Shown here in pieces: positions 10,353-21,527 of a stretch of 64,000 bases of DNA. How positions within the stretch are numbered: the stretch's first letter is position 1; the number at the start of each line of letters is the position of its first letter. Source of the stretch: Eretmocerus hayati (taxonomy: Eukaryota; Arthropoda; Insecta; Hymenoptera; Aphelinidae). The DNA lies in the NCBI GenBank assembly GCA_029851415.1, contig CM056742.1, positions 77,862,748 to 77,926,747 of the forward strand. The letters run 5' to 3'. A program made the position numbers and the translations under genes. A model generated the notes under the pieces. It saw only the letters and a program-made list of their open reading frames with translations, searched no databases and had not been told where the DNA came from.

Positions 10353-10808
10353 CACCAGTAGTAATTCTGGTTAGGGAGTACAACTCTCCAGTAGTATTCT
10401 GGTTAGGGAGGTGATTCAGGCTAAACGTTCACCAATTACTATTTCACGGCTAATAACATCCAGCCTGATTTACTTGACCCGGATACGAAAGCTCTCGTGC
10501 CAGATCGTAAGATCTATATGGATGAAATGCTCCCCCGTGAGAAATATAAAGAATATATACGCTTGAGGCCAGTTGCACACGGTTTAGGATTAAAATACGT
10601 CTGGCACAGTGGCGGACGTTTCTGGGTTAGACGGAAAAATGGTGAGCGAGCGCATACGTTTGAATCTCTTGCTGATCTGCAGGTCATTCAAACGGCCTGT
10701 CGAAGTGTTCCGAAACGTTCTCGTGCACCCTCTAACAACACCCAGAGCTGTGCCTCCGTTCCGGAGCAGAGTTGTGCTTCGGCAGCAGAAAAGGCGAGAA
10801 CTCCCTGA
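10353..10808 (+). pseudogene. LINE A1 ORF1, C-terminal fragment
   Basis: Only the last ~125 codons of family A ORF1 remain, including PDRKIYMDEMLPREKYKEYI, LKYVWHSGGRFWVRRKNGER and the end KARTP before TGA. A few bases are missing near 10430 relative to A2, which shifts the frame upstream. The domain matches the C-terminal nucleic-acid-binding-type domain common in insect LINE ORF1 proteins. There is no start codon, so this fragment cannot be expressed normally. Confidence 0.8.
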
Positions 10809-10811
10809 CTA
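10806..10811 (+). promoter_or_regulatory. UGA-CUA ORF1/ORF2 junction (LINE A1)
   Basis: ORF1 ends in TGA followed by CTA, and ORF2 continues in the same frame for 975 codons. UGA CUA is the best-known readthrough-prone stop context in animals. The same hexamer occupies this place in A2, B1 and B2. Confidence 0.65.
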
Positions 10812-13736
10812 AGTACGACTGCTGAGGAGAAACGAAGGAGTGGTAGTTCTTTGAAAGCGGGATTTATCAACCTTAACTCGCTGACAGATAAGATTGAGCA
10901 TATGCGCTTGCTCATTGCTAACGATCCCTCCTATCATCTATTTGGGGTCGCTGAGTCGAAGCTAGATGAGTATGTGGATGACAGTCTCGTTCAGATTCCT
11001 GGGTTTTCACTGTTGCGACAGGATCGCAACAGGGAGGGTGGTGGGGTTGCTTTGTATGTGCGCAATGATTTTAAAGTAGAGAAACTAGTTTCTTCTAATA
11101 CTTTCGGCCCAGGAAAACCTGGCGTGCCTGAATTTCTTTCCTGTAGCGTACAGCAAGGCAACTCTCCTCCAATATTAGCCGTGGTAGTCTATAGACCTCC
11201 AAAAATCGCCATGCAGAAGGGTGATGGGCTGTTTGGCTCATTACGCCGACTGTGTGGAGATTATAGTCACAAAATTATAATGGGAGATCTGAACGCTGAC
11301 TTGTTGGATACTACTCATCCTGACACCAAGACACTGACTGCACTGACAGGAGAACTAGCCCTACAGATAGTGCAGCATGGCCCGACTCACCAACACAACC
11401 CCAATGTTTCAAATACATTGATTGATCATATTTACGTAGATGACAATGACACCATTACTGATTTTCAAAACAGACTCCTGCCCAGTTTCGGCAGGCACTC
11501 GGTCATAGACGTCACCATCAACGTCTTCACTCCCACTCCGCCAAAAAATTCCTTCACTTATAGGAATTTTCGTAACATCACTCCGGAGATGCTGAATGAC
11601 CGTCTGCTTCGCTGCGACTGGACAGCTCTTGAAAATGCTGAAACCAGCTTGGAAGACGCAATTCACTGCTTGAATGAGAACTTGGAGACTGTTATAGATG
11701 AATTAGCGCCGGAAAAAACTATCAACCCACGAAAAAATGATGCTCCTTGGATTGGTCCTGAGTTGGAGGTACTCATGAATAAGCGAGATGCGACGCGCAG
11801 GCGCTGCGAGCGGAATCAACGCAACCAGCGAAAGTGTCCTGAGCTTCAAAGTGAGTACTTTCGGCTTAGCGAAGAGGTCGACTTGCGCATGGAACAAGAG
11901 CGTAACTCCTTCCTTCAAAACCATCTTTCAGACGCTCTTGATCACCATAAGAACATCTGGAAGGGAATGCGCAACCTCGGCCTCCTGCCTAAAAGCAAAG
12001 AGGAGGAACTTCATGGTTTTACACCGGATGAGTTGAACGCTCACTTTGCGGGAGTTTCAGTCTCGCCTCACGAAAATATAGATGAAGCAATGGACGACAT
12101 AAATTCGGCTTCAGAGGAGGGTTTTGAATTCAAGCCCACAAATTTCAACGACGTAGTCCTTGCTATCAAACATTTTTCCTCGCAAGCCCGTGGGTCAGAC
12201 GGGATGCCCCAAAGCGTGATCGCGAAGGCTCTCCCGGCTATTGATGATCTTATTGTACATATTTTCAACTCCTCTTTCGCTCATAGCACTTTTCCCGCGG
12301 CTTGGAAGCAAGCACAGCTGATTGCATTAAAAAAGACTACAGCTCCATCAACAGTCTCAGATTTTCGTCCTATAGCGCTGCTCTGCTTCCTTGCCAAGGT
12401 CCTGGAAAAAATCGCACACGACCAAATCACGGAGTACTTACAACAAGAGAAATTACAAGATCGCTTCCAGACTGGTTTTAGGCAATACCATAGCACCCAG
12501 ACAGCACTACTAAAGTTGACCGATGACATCAGAGTAGGTATTGACAAGAAGAAGATCACTTTGCGCCTGCTTTTTGACTTTAGTAAAGCCTTTGACACGA
12601 TATCACCATCAAAGCTGTTGAGCAAACTTCGAAATCTTGGCTTTTCGAGATCGGCACCTCTGTGGATAAAATCATACTTACAAGGTCGCACCCAAAAAGT
12701 CACTCCAAAATCTGGTAATTCTGATTGGTTCGAAACCAATCTGGGTGTTCCACAGGGTTCCGTTCTCAGGCCTTTACTCTTCAGCTTATATGTCAATGAC
12801 TTACCTGGTTTGCTAGACGGAAAGTCGGTACATCATCTATTTTATGCGGATGACCTGCAAATTTATCTCCAAGTCGAGAAAACTAAGATCAGAGAGGGCA
12901 TCGCTCGGCTGGGTGAAATAGGACGACTAGTAGCTGAATGGGCCAAGAGTTCCGGCCTGTGTCTCAACGCTGGCAAGACCAAGGCAATCTACCTCAGCTC
13001 TCAGAGGAATATCAAAGACCTGAAGGGAATGGACTTGCCAGGAGTTGAAATACAGGATGGGAAGTTCATCCCGTTCAGTGACACGGTCGTGAGTCTTGGT
13101 GTTACACTTGACAGGGAACTGACGTGGAGACCGCACATTGACCAACTACCTAAGAAAGTCAACAGAGCCCTATACGGACTGCGGTTTTTTAGGGCGTGTA
13201 TCACCAGACCTCTCCGAATTCGCCTAGTCGAGTCCTTGGTTCAACCGCACTTTGATTATTGCACGGTCGTGTACCTCGACGCCACGGACGAACAACGGCA
13301 ACGGATACAGCGACTAAGCAATTCATGTGTGAGGTACATTTTTGATCTTAGGAGAGACGAGCACATCACCCCGTTAAGGGAACGTTTGGGTTGGTTACGT
13401 ACTGATTCGCGGAGAATGTACTTCGCAGCTCTGTTAATGCACAAGATCATGCATTTAGGAGAGCCTGGCTACCTAGCTGCGATGTTGACCAGGTACCAAT
13501 CCGAACGCCCCGCACGCGGTGATACAGAAGAGCGGGTACTCAAAATTCCCAATATGAGACTTGAGTACGGAAGAAGATCATTCCAGGTTCAGTGTGCTCA
13601 TTTGTGGAACTTTCTCCCTCCGGGCTTTCGGCAGCTGCGGAAAACATCACAATTCAAGGAATCCCTGAAAGATTTTTTACTAACCCAGTCTCCGCAGAAG
13701 ATTGATGTGGAGAAGAGGCATTACTTCAATCTGTGA
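10809..13736 (+). CDS. LINE A1 ORF2: endonuclease and reverse transcriptase
   Basis: An open 975-codon frame from the codon after ORF1's UGA to TGA at 13734-13736. Order: a linker of ~17 codons; apurinic-type endonuclease with NLNSL, the catalytic glutamate in VAESKLDE, GDLNADLLD and the SFGRHSVID histidine region; RT with FRPIALL, LRLLFDFSKAFDT, VPQGSVLRPLLFSLYVNDL and the catalytic FYADD; and a conserved C-terminal domain ending EKRHYFNL. No ATG precedes the start of the endonuclease domain; the first in-frame ATG (10902) falls inside it. RT motif 5 has arginine where other copies have glycine (VLGP), a possible damaging change. It nicks DNA and copies the element RNA at the target. Confidence 0.85.
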   Translation, partial: LSTTAEEKRRSGSSLKAGFINLNSLTDKIEHMRLLIANDPSYHLFGVAESKLDEYVDDSLVQIPGFSLLRQDRNREGGGVALYVRNDFKVEKLVSSNTFGPGKPGVPEFLSCSVQQGNSPPILAVVVYRPPKIAMQKGDGLFGSLRRLCGDYSHKIIMGDLNADLLDTTHPDTKTLTALTGELALQIVQHGPTHQHNPNVSNTLIDHIYVDDNDTITDFQNRLLPSFGRHSVIDVTINVFTPTPPKNSFTYRNFRNITPEMLNDRLLRCDWTALENAETSLEDAIHCLNENLETVIDELAPEKTINPRKNDAPWIGPELEVLMNKRDATRRRCERNQRNQRKCPELQSEYFRLSEEVDLRMEQERNSFLQNHLSDALDHHKNIWKGMRNLGLLPKSKEEELHGFTPDELNAHFAGVSVSPHENIDEAMDDINSASEEGFEFKPTNFNDVVLAIKHFSSQARGSDGMPQSVIAKALPAIDDLIVHIFNSSFAHSTFPAAWKQAQLIALKKTTAPSTVSDFRPIALLCFLAKVLEKIAHDQITEYLQQEKLQDRFQTGFRQYHSTQTALLKLTDDIRVGIDKKKITLRLLFDFSKAFDTISPSKLLSKLRNLGFSRSAPLWIKSYLQGRTQKVTPKSGNSDWFETNLGVPQGSVLRPLLFSLYVNDLPGLLDGKSVHHLFYADDLQIYLQVEKTKIREGIARLGEIGRLVAEWAKSSGLCLNAGKTKAIYLSSQRNIKDLKGMDLPGVEIQDGKFIPFSDTVVSLGVTLDRELTWRPHIDQLPKKVNRALYGLRFFRACITRPLRIRLVESLVQPHFDYCTVVYLDATDEQRQRIQRLSNSCVRYIFDLRRDEHITPLRERLGWLRTDSRRMYFAALLMHKIMHLGEPGYLAAMLTRYQSERPARGDTEERVLKIPNMRLEYGRRSFQVQCAHLWNFLPPGFRQLRKTSQFKESLKDFLLTQSPQKIDVEKRHYFNL

Positions 13737-14048
13737 TGGGGAGGACTCTTCCTTAATTTAGTATTTTTTACATGTGACCTCAGTCACCCAATTGGTGATC
13801 TATAGCTGTGATATTAGTGCGAGCCCTTACCCCTCTTTTTATACTTCTAAGTATGCACCCTGACTAGTCACGAATTGTGATAATTATTGTCCTTGACCAA
13901 ACCAGTAATTGACTGAAACTATCATCATTATTTTTGTTGTACATATATTATATTCATTCTTATACGTGTTATTACATTTTAACGGGCATATGTAGGTGTA
14001 TGCAATCGTATTTTTTGTCTTCGGACGAATAAAGGACATCTATCTATC

Positions 14049-14572
14049 TTTTTTTTTTTTTTTTTTTTTTAAGGTGGTTAGAGGGCAAAATCTGCCTCAG
14101 GATCCCTCGGATCCATCCGTCCCCAGACACCGGACTGGTTCAGCTTACGCGGACTACGCATAGCCCACGCAGGCCATACCAGGCGGGACACGGGTTTGGG
14201 TGGGGCCCACCGAGAGGTGTCAGGTAATGTCCCTCTCCCCTCGATGTCCGATACCTAGGGCATCGGGCAATCAAGAAGGAGATCCACCTGCATCTACCAT
14301 CTCATCCCGGAACCGCGTGAGCATTACTTCAGGATGAGCGGCATGTCTCGCGCTCGATTGCGAGCGTTCCTCTTCTCCATCTTCTCTCTTCGGACACTTG
14401 TCGGCATCTTCTATCTTCACTCTTCATTGTTCCCTCTCTTTCTTCTTTCTTCTCTCTTCTTCCTTCTTTCTTCCCTCTTCAGTGCATCAGATTCCTCCTG
14501 GAATCATTTGGGCCTCTTCTGTTTCAATCGGCAGAGTCACTGTAATTCGCCTGCTTCGAGGCGCCTTACTTC
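14049..14572 (-). mobile_element. R1-like LINE fragment c, inserted in the tail of LINE A1
   Basis: Poly(T) at 14049-14070 (poly(A) on the sense strand) is followed by the R1-like 3' untranslated region, truncated just inside the end of ORF2. TATCTATC stands on both sides (14041-14048 and 14573-14580), so it inserted into the TATC tail of LINE A1, although the repeat makes the exact duplication length ambiguous. The GC hairpin seen in copies f and g is altered here. Confidence 0.8.
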
Positions 14573-14610
14573 TATCTATCTATCTATCTCTCTCTCTCTC
14601 TTTCTCTCTC
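14573..14610. repeat. TATC/TC microsatellite after R1-like copy c
   Basis: The remainder of the LINE A1 tail (TATC)n passes into TC repeats and then into CTCTCTTTCTCTCTCGTCGG, the native edge of fragment X. Confidence 0.8.
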
Positions 14611-14793
14611 GTCGGAATTTGGCCCATCGCTTGACGGATTGCATTCTGCTTGCGTCTCGCTATTCAGCATCTTGTAGCTATGTATTCTTTGTGTCGTTTC
14701 TGTAGTTTCATCTATAAATAATGGTCCTCCGTCGCCCTGCGCAACTAAGCTGCTGCTAGCGTCGCGTACTCGGAAATTGCCATAGTACCCGCC
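14600..14793 (-). pseudogene. Conserved coding fragment X, copy 2 (unrecognised)
   Basis: The reverse complement aligns without indels to 4496-4690. Differences include several synonymous changes, and both copies keep the frame containing FRVRD and GGPLFIDETT. As in copy 1, the GA tract sits at the same edge. Beyond 14793 the two copies diverge. The protein family is not recognised. Confidence 0.5.
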
Positions 14794-15010
14794 ACTGGAC
14801 TCACAACCAACAACTCAACCAGCTCGGGATGAACTCCCAACCCTCCCGACTCTCATAACATCTCGTAGAGAGAAGGCGAGTCATGAATTTTATCGCACCT
14901 CGTGAGATCGTCGATGAGAATGAATCAGCGACAGAAGTTGAAATGCTCACACGATATCTCTCGTCGCAACAGACCGCTCAGACCCACCATACTGTATAGT
15001 TGCTCTCTCC

Positions 15011-15744
15011 TTTTTTCTCCTTTTTTTCCTTTGAGGTGGTTATAGAGCGAATACGCTGAGACGTACATTAGAGAAGCACCGAACAGACAAGCACGGCTGG
15101 CTAGTACCTCCCCCCCCCCGTTCCGGGCTGATCCGAATCGATACGGCCATCCGAACCGAATAAACGCTCTCTCCCTCTCCTTTCGAGGGGAAGCTCCACC
15201 GACTCACCAATCCGGTCCCGGAACCGCGTGAGCATTACTCCAGGATCGGTGGCGTCTCGCGCTCGATTGCGAGCGTTCCTCTTCTCTCTCTTCTCATTTC
15301 GGCTTTTCATCGGCATCTTCTATTTTCATTCTTCTTTCTCCTCTCTCTTTTTGCTTTCTTCTCTTTTATTCCGTCCTCCCCTCTTCAGGCCATCATGCTC
15401 CTCCGGGAGGAGTCATTGGCCTTTTCTGTCGGAACTGAATGGTTCACTGTGATGCGCCTGTTTCAAGGCGCCTGACTTCCCGCTCCTCCTCCTCCTTCCG
15501 GGTCATCACCAGCTCGATGTATCCGGTGACTCTATCCCATGTCTCCTGATTGCGGAGCGAGTACGGGACGAGGTTCATAGGTGTTAGTTGATGACCTAGA
15601 CATTCATCCAACTCGGCGCGCTCTCTTCGGGTGTCGTTGCATGTTAACAGGGCGTGTTCACTGTCATCCCAGTTGTCTCCGCATGACTGACATGCTGGGG
15701 ATGTCCTCTTCTTGAACCGGGTCAGATAGGCACCAAAGCAAGTT
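15011..15744 (-). mobile_element. R1-like LINE fragment d (subfamily 2)
   Basis: A minus-strand 5'-truncated copy. The 3' end GAGGTGGTTATAGAGCG, the T-rich tail before it and the 3' untranslated region match copy h at 44.1 kb rather than copies a-c, so there are at least two R1-like subfamilies. The ORF2 end (stop at 15444) is kept with [19 protein letters not shown] and HALLTC, the C-terminal CCHC finger. It is joined upstream to the tail of copy e. Confidence 0.8.
15444..15744 (-). pseudogene. R1-like ORF2 C-terminal fragment (copy d)
   Basis: About 100 codons of the R1-type ORF2 C-terminus: LTRFKKRT, the finger CQSCG-(8)-H-(4)-C, then LVPYSLRNQETWDR and a basic, glutamate-rich end. No RT motif is present because the copy is 5'-truncated. 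The frame appears to run on into the neighbouring copy's tail by chance. Confidence 0.7.
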
Positions 15745-16077
15745 GTCTTTTTTTTCCTTTCAAGGTGGTTAGAGGGCGAAATCTGCCTCAAGATCCTCCG
15801 GATCCGTCCCCAGACACCGGACTAGTTCAGTTTACGCGGACTACGCATAGCCCACGCAGGCCATACCAGGCGCGACACGGGTTTGGGTGGGGCCCACCGA
15901 GAGGTGGGCCCGGCCGTGTAATATCCCTCTCCCCTCGATGTCCGATACCTAGGGCATCGGGCAATCAAGAAGGAGATCCCCCTGCATCTACCATCTCAGC
16001 CCGGAACGGCGTGAGCATTACTCCAGAATGAGCGGCATATCTCGCGCTCGATTGCGAGCGTTCCTCTTCTCCATCTG
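15745..16077 (-). mobile_element. R1-like LINE fragment e
   Basis: A T-rich tail (15748-15769) and AAGGTGGTTAGAGGGCGAAATC mark the 3' end of a minus-strand copy of subfamily 1; it is truncated near 16077 within the 3' untranslated region. It keeps the hairpin GGGCCCACC-GAGA-GGTGGGCCC (plus-strand reading). It abuts copy d, apparently inserted at or near that copy's 5' end. Confidence 0.75.
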
Positions 16078-16509
16078 ATAAACGAAAAAATATCCCTGTA
16101 AAATATCGATTAAGCACACAGTTTTTGAGTTTTTGGCAAAAAATCGTCATTTTACCCCCTTTTCAACAAAAATCGAATTTTTACCCCCGAATTTTCCTAT
16201 TTTGAACAGACCTAGAATGCCCACCTCAACGTTTTTTCAATCTACGCTGAAGGAGCTTCCAAATGAACATATGGTGGGGACTGGAGCACGACGGACATAT
16301 ACGACCTCAAAATTAATTATTTAAAAAATTTATAGCTCCGGTTTGAACAAATGCACAATGCCCACCTAGGGTGGAAAATTTTTAGGAAAATGCCCTCTAC
16401 ACATTGGTGTAGTCACCTCGCTGGAGCCCTACGGACCAACAAAAGGTCCACCGGAGACCGGACTATATGAGGTTGCAATCGCTCATATCGTCTTGGAAAC
16501 AGATCTGCA
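16078..16509. other. Unassigned DNA upstream of the Penelope-like element
   Basis: No coding frame or RNA is convincing. AATGCCCACCT occurs twice (about 16215 and 16360). This may be the degraded 5' part of the Penelope-like element. Confidence 0.35.
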
Positions 16510-18318
16510 ATGCTGAGGGGGACAATGTTCGTCTCAAAATTTTGCAACATCTTACAGCTTGAGAAGAAGAAAAAGGTGCATATCTCAGCAGAAGATCGAC
16601 TGTTTGCGAAAAAATTGAGTGCCACAAAATCTTTTCTCAAGTCCAATAACGATATCTTTTTCACTCGAGCTGATAAAGGTACTTTCACAGTATGTATGAG
16701 AAAATCTGAGTACAATACGAAAATGAATGAGCTTTTATCAGACAGAAAAGTATATAGACCGGTGAAAACAAATCCTCTCAAAAAAATTCAAGAGACAGTC
16801 TCACCACTCTTGAAAAATTGGAATACTCGAGGCTACCTGGGAAAAAAATTTCATCCTTACTCTCTCACTTTATCGAATACCACTCTAGCAAAAGAATACG
16901 GTTTACCAAAAATTCATAAACAAAATGTGCCACTCCGACCAATAGTTTCCACGATTAACAGTCCCACTCATTACCTATCTTCTATCCTTCACAAAGAATT
17001 AAAGCACTGTTTGGAGGTTTCTGAATCATACGTCAAGAACAGTCAAGAACTTAAGAAAAAATTAGAAGGTCTTAATATACCGCAAGAATATGTTCTTATC
17101 TCTCTAGATGTCAGCTCACTGTCCACCAATATCCCTTGTCGCTTAGTTCTTGAAAGTCTGGACAGAAGGTTCAACCAAATCCATAGTCAATGTGAAATTC
17201 CGTTTGATGAAGTGAGAGAAGCCGTGAAAGTCATCTGTGATAATACTCATTTCCAGTTCAGTTCTAAATACTATAAGCAACTCGAGGGTAATCCTATGGG
17301 CTCACCCATCTCACCTCTGTTTGCTGGCTTGGTTATGGCCGACCTTGAAAATGAGTGTTTGAAACGACTAAAAAATGTTCATAATATATGCCCATTATTT
17401 TATTATCGATATGTAGACGATACACTCTTGTGTATCAGAAGACAACATGTTGACTTAGTCATCGATATTTTCAACTCATATCACCCAAAACTTCAGTTTA
17501 CACATGAACTTGAGCGAAATAACAGGATAAATTTCCTCGATTTTACACATATGAAAAACGACAATAAAATTATTACTGACTAGTACCAAAAACCCACATC
17601 TTCCGGAGAAATTTCGAATTTCAATTCTAACCACTCCTCACAACAGAAAAAGAATATAATTCATAACCTTACAGATCGAGCAATCACCCTATCTCACAAA
17701 AAATTTCATAAAAAGAATCTGGACATTATAGAAAATCTACTTAGAAATAATAATTATCCTGATATTTTGGTCAGCAAGTGCATCAACAATAGACTCCATT
17801 CTTTAAAAGAACAGAGACCTCACTCAGATGACCAAACTAAACGATTTTATGCACTGTCACAAAAAGTATGCATTCCATATTCCAAAGGTTTCTACCAAAA
17901 ATGTTCCAACGTACTAAAAAAGTACAATATTCACACTCTACCTAAGCTCAGTCAAAATCTCCAAAACATCATAAAACTCGGAAAAGATCCGTTCAACAAA
18001 TTCGAGGCAACTGAATTAATTTATAAGTTCTCGTGTAAAAACTGTCCAGCTTCATATGTGGGAGAGACAAAAAGATCTTTGTCGACTAGACTCAATGAGC
18101 ACATCAAAATGAAAAACCCAAATACAGTCGTTTCACTACACATGAAAGAACTTGGTCATGAATTTGATTGGCCGAATGTGAAAGTATTGGACCGAGAACC
18201 TCATTTTCACAAGAGATTACTCAGTGAAATGATTTTCATCAATTCAGATGATAACAACATCAATCTTAAGACTGATACGCGTAATCTCAACAGACTGTAC
18301 AGTTCCATTCTAAAATAG
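16510..18318 (+). pseudogene. Penelope-like element polyprotein (RT plus GIY-YIG-type endonuclease), one stop
   Basis: A single frame from 16510 to TAG at 18316-18318, broken only by an in-frame TAG at 17581-17583. The N-terminal part (FFTRADKGTFTVCM) and RT motifs fit Penelope-like elements: RPIVSTINSPTHYLS, LISLDVSSLSTNIP (catalytic Asp), NPMGSPISPLFAGL and the catalytic FYYRYVDDTLL. After the stop the frame goes on with QKPTSSG, a known Penelope-type feature, and the endonuclease segment CKNCPASYVGETKRSLSTRL with EH. The stop lies at an aromatic position and looks like a nonsense change of TGG. ATG 16510 is only the first in frame; the true N-terminus may be lost. Confidence 0.9.
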
Positions 18319-18700
18319 CATGGAAGCAGTACAATGTACCTTTCCTAGTCTCTCGTTCTTTCTGTCTCTCTCTACACAGTCATTCTCCCACCTCTGTATT
18401 ATATATAAAGGTACACGGAAGCTTGATCATCGATCTAGCTCGTTGTCTCACTCACTGTTCAAACACCTGACGTGATGGTGGAACGATTTTCTACCTATTG
18501 ATCATTAAACATGTGATCTTTTAAAAGAACTTGTCTTTTATGGTATGTATTCTAATTTTATATCGTAGGACCTTCTATGAAATATTTGTCATTATTATCG
18601 TGAATTTTTTATATTATATGTTCCCAGCCTGAAGAGGTCAGTGAATTTCACTGCACGAAACGTCGCAAATATAAGAAAAAATTTGCAAAATATTGTGTAT
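18319..18700 (+). other. 3' flank of the Penelope-like element with a degenerate hammerhead-like motif
   Basis: After the ORF comes TA-rich DNA. At 18629-18663 CTGAAGAG is followed by a stem CAGTG/CACTG around AATTT and then CACGAAACG. This is the hammerhead arrangement with one core change (CUGAAGA for CUGAUGA), so probably inactive. Its position next to a Penelope-like ORF fits the known association. Confidence 0.5.
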
Positions 18701-19033
18701 TTCCATCCACACAAACCTAGTCCTCCAAGATCGATTGAAGATAATTACAATTTTATGTTGGAAACAGATAAATCACACCAGAAAATCCATTTTACCTCCA
18801 AATGCCATCGTAGACTTGATTCAAAAAAGATTCAATTGAAGAATTACGGACGAGGCGCCAGACCTCGAGCAGCAGGAATTCGAGAGCTCGCGCTTGTCGT
18901 ACAGGCTCATCAAACATAGACACAGGCATTACGCTGTAGATGTGTATGTTTGTGCTAATTGGTAAACATTGGATAGAATTTTGGAGGTCTGTGTACGGAA
19001 GGGACGAGGGGGGGGGGGGGCTTGTAGATATTT
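18701..19033. other. Unassigned DNA with a G homopolymer
   Basis: No supported gene. A run of about ten Gs lies near 19011-19020, just before the large inverted repeat. Confidence 0.4.
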
Positions 19034-21057
19034 GCGCAACTACTATCGGTTTAAAAAAGATTGACACCTAGAGAATTTTGACTATTCTGGCTCCAAAAAA
19101 CTTTGGTAATTTTATTGACTAGGATAATATTGAAGCGCATTTAGTTGCGGACATGATACAATGTTTTCGAAGTTGATCGGATCATAACTGCGGCTATAGC
19201 TGTTATCAGCATGTGAAAAAACGCAGGTATAAGGCCTATTTCAGAGGTAACTCGACTTTCGGATGCTGTAGTTCTGCCAAAAGAATTTTCAGCGCACTGC
19301 AAATAATTTAGGTGCTAGATATTTCATTTATCAATAACCTCCAACGGAGATCAGCCGGAAAAGTTTATGACTTTTGGAGATAATCCACATTTTGTTATCT
19401 CGCGATCCACTGGAGGTAGAGAGTTGATTCAAAAACAGAAAAATCATGAAAAAATTCTGGATATCAGAAATGATAACGCAATATCAGATTTTGGAAAAAA
19501 CAAACGAGTGGCAAGGTCGCAAAGTTCCAAAAAGATCAAGTTTGCGCTTATTGTGAGGCCTTTATTGTCCTTTATGGCCAGGGCCCTTCAACTTGTCGAT
19601 GGGCGGGACTACCTGACCGCAGATCATAAAAGTCATATACTTGCGGTCCCGGAGTCAATTGAGGTACCACCAGTCTGCTGCAATGAGTCTGAATTTTCGA
19701 CAAAGGGGACGATAAAAATATTTCGGGCGCAAATTCGACCTGGCGTTGCTAGGAAATGTCTTCGGTTCATTAGTACAAGGGTTATCAGCAATAGATAAGA
19801 TTGATGATAAGATAATCCAGTTATCTTTTGCATAACCAGAGTTTCACGATCACTACTTATTATTATGAGTATTTTCTTCTAGGTTCCCCATAAATAATTG
19901 ATAACATACGACCAATTCCTTATCCTTGTCATTTCATCGTGCTACAATTGGATGTCATTCAGATTGATGAAATAACAATCAACGGTTATATGATTGATCT
20001 ATTATCTTCTTCGATCAATTCGTCGATAAAGCGCTATCATACGGAGATACATTCATGTTCATGATGTTATCAACGATCGCTTGAGCAAGATGATAGATTC
20101 ACCGTATACACAAATTGATTGTTATCTTATCAATCTGATTGATATCCAACTGAAGCACATTGGAATGATAAGATGAGGAATTGGTCGTATGTTATCAACT
20201 ATCTACGGGGAACCTCGAAGAAAATACCCATAAGTAGTGATCGTGGAACTCTGATGTTGCGAAAGACAACTGTGGATTATCTTATCATCAATCTTATCTA
20301 TAGCAGATAACCCTTGTACTAATGAACCAAAGACATTTGCTAGCAACGCCAGGTCGAATTCGCGCCCAAAATACTTTTATTGTCCCCTTTGTCGAAAATT
20401 CAGACTCATTGCAGCAGACTGATGGTACCTTAATTGACTCCGGGACCGCAAGTATATGACTTTTATGATCTGCGGTCAGGTAGTCCCGCCCATCGACAAT
20501 TTGAAGGGCCCCGGCCATAAAGAACAATAAAGGCCTCACAATAAGCGAATACTTTATCTTTTTGAGACTTTGCGACCTTGCCACTCGTTTGTTTTTTCCA
20601 AAATCTGATATTGCGTTATCATTTCTGATATCCAGAATTTTTCATGATTTTTCTGTTTTTGAATTAAGTCTCTACCTCCAGTGGATCGCGAGATAACAAA
20701 CTGTGGTTTATCTCCAAAAGTTATCAACTTTTTCGGCTGATCTTTATTGGAGGTTATTGATAAATGAGATATCTATCACCTAAATTTTTTGCAGTGCGCT
20801 GAAAATTTTTTTGGCAGAACTACAGCATCCGAAAGTCGAGTTACCTCTGAAATAGGTCTCATACCTGCGTTTTTTCACATGCTGATAACAGCTATAGCCG
20901 CAGTTGTGATCCGATCAACTTCGAAAAAATTTTATCATGTCCGCAACTGAATGCGCTTCAATATTATCCTAGTCAGGAAAATTACCGAATTTTTTTGGAG
21001 CTAGAATAGTCAAAAATCTCTAGGTGTCAATCTTTTTTCAACCGATAGTAGTAGTTG
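19034..21057. repeat. Large inverted repeat IR2 (about 0.95-kb arms)
   Basis: Roughly 19034-20000 is the reverse complement of about 20095-21057, with the pairing sum close to 40091. Examples are GATTGACACCTAG with its complement at 21020-21032, and the blocks around 19860-19920 and 20180-20240. Arms differ by scattered substitutions, more than IR1, and the central ~90 bp do not pair. Open frames inside (for example 19367-19798 and its mirror) are incidental. It is likely a foldback-type DNA element or an old inverted duplication. Confidence 0.85.
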
Positions 21058-21527
21058 CCCGATTCTAAGCTCTGCTATCAATATCGGTTTCGGGCATTAA
21101 CGACAGTCCTGTGCAAATCGAGCATTAAACCAATTTTGAAAGGATTCTAGGTTAGATACATGAAATAGCTTGCGTGGTGCTGGATCGTCGATTGTGATAG
21201 GATATTCAATATTATTAATCCATGGACAATAGTGAAAACAATGCTCGAGTTGATAGGGGGAAATCGAGACTTAAACGAGAGAAGCAATTGGAGAAGAAAA
21301 AAGTCGAAGAAGGAAGGCTGAGAGATTTCAATCAATCTAAGAGGAGTTTGGCTGGAAGGTAGGTGTATGACGCTTTGAATTTGAAGCTTCGGAGGGGAAA
21401 AAATTGTAGAACATACCTTTCATATTGAAAAAGGAAATATTTTCGTCTATCCTTCTCTTTCATCTGACGAGACAAAATATGGAGCTCTACCTTGTGGTTA
21501 TCACTACTCTCGCCATCAGCACCACCC
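21058..21527. other. Unassigned DNA between two inverted repeats
   Basis: I see no coding frame, RNA gene or repeat match here. Confidence 0.4.

Larger units (their letters stand above)
10353..14048 (+). mobile_element. LINE A1, 5'-truncated family A copy with open ORF2
   Basis: It starts within the C-terminal part of ORF1 directly after (TC)n, with a small duplication of CCAGTAGTATTCTGGTTAGGGA-like sequence at the junction. It carries the UGA-CUA junction and a complete 975-codon ORF2, then a 3' untranslated region with the conserved CTAGTCACGAATTGTGATA block, the hairpin at 14014-14029 and GAATAAAGGACATC(TATC)n. Confidence 0.9.

Noticed and set aside
19367..19798. 143-codon open frame and its mirror at 20294-20584
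   Set aside because: They are the two arms of inverted repeat IR2; no family features, and the frames are not equally preserved.
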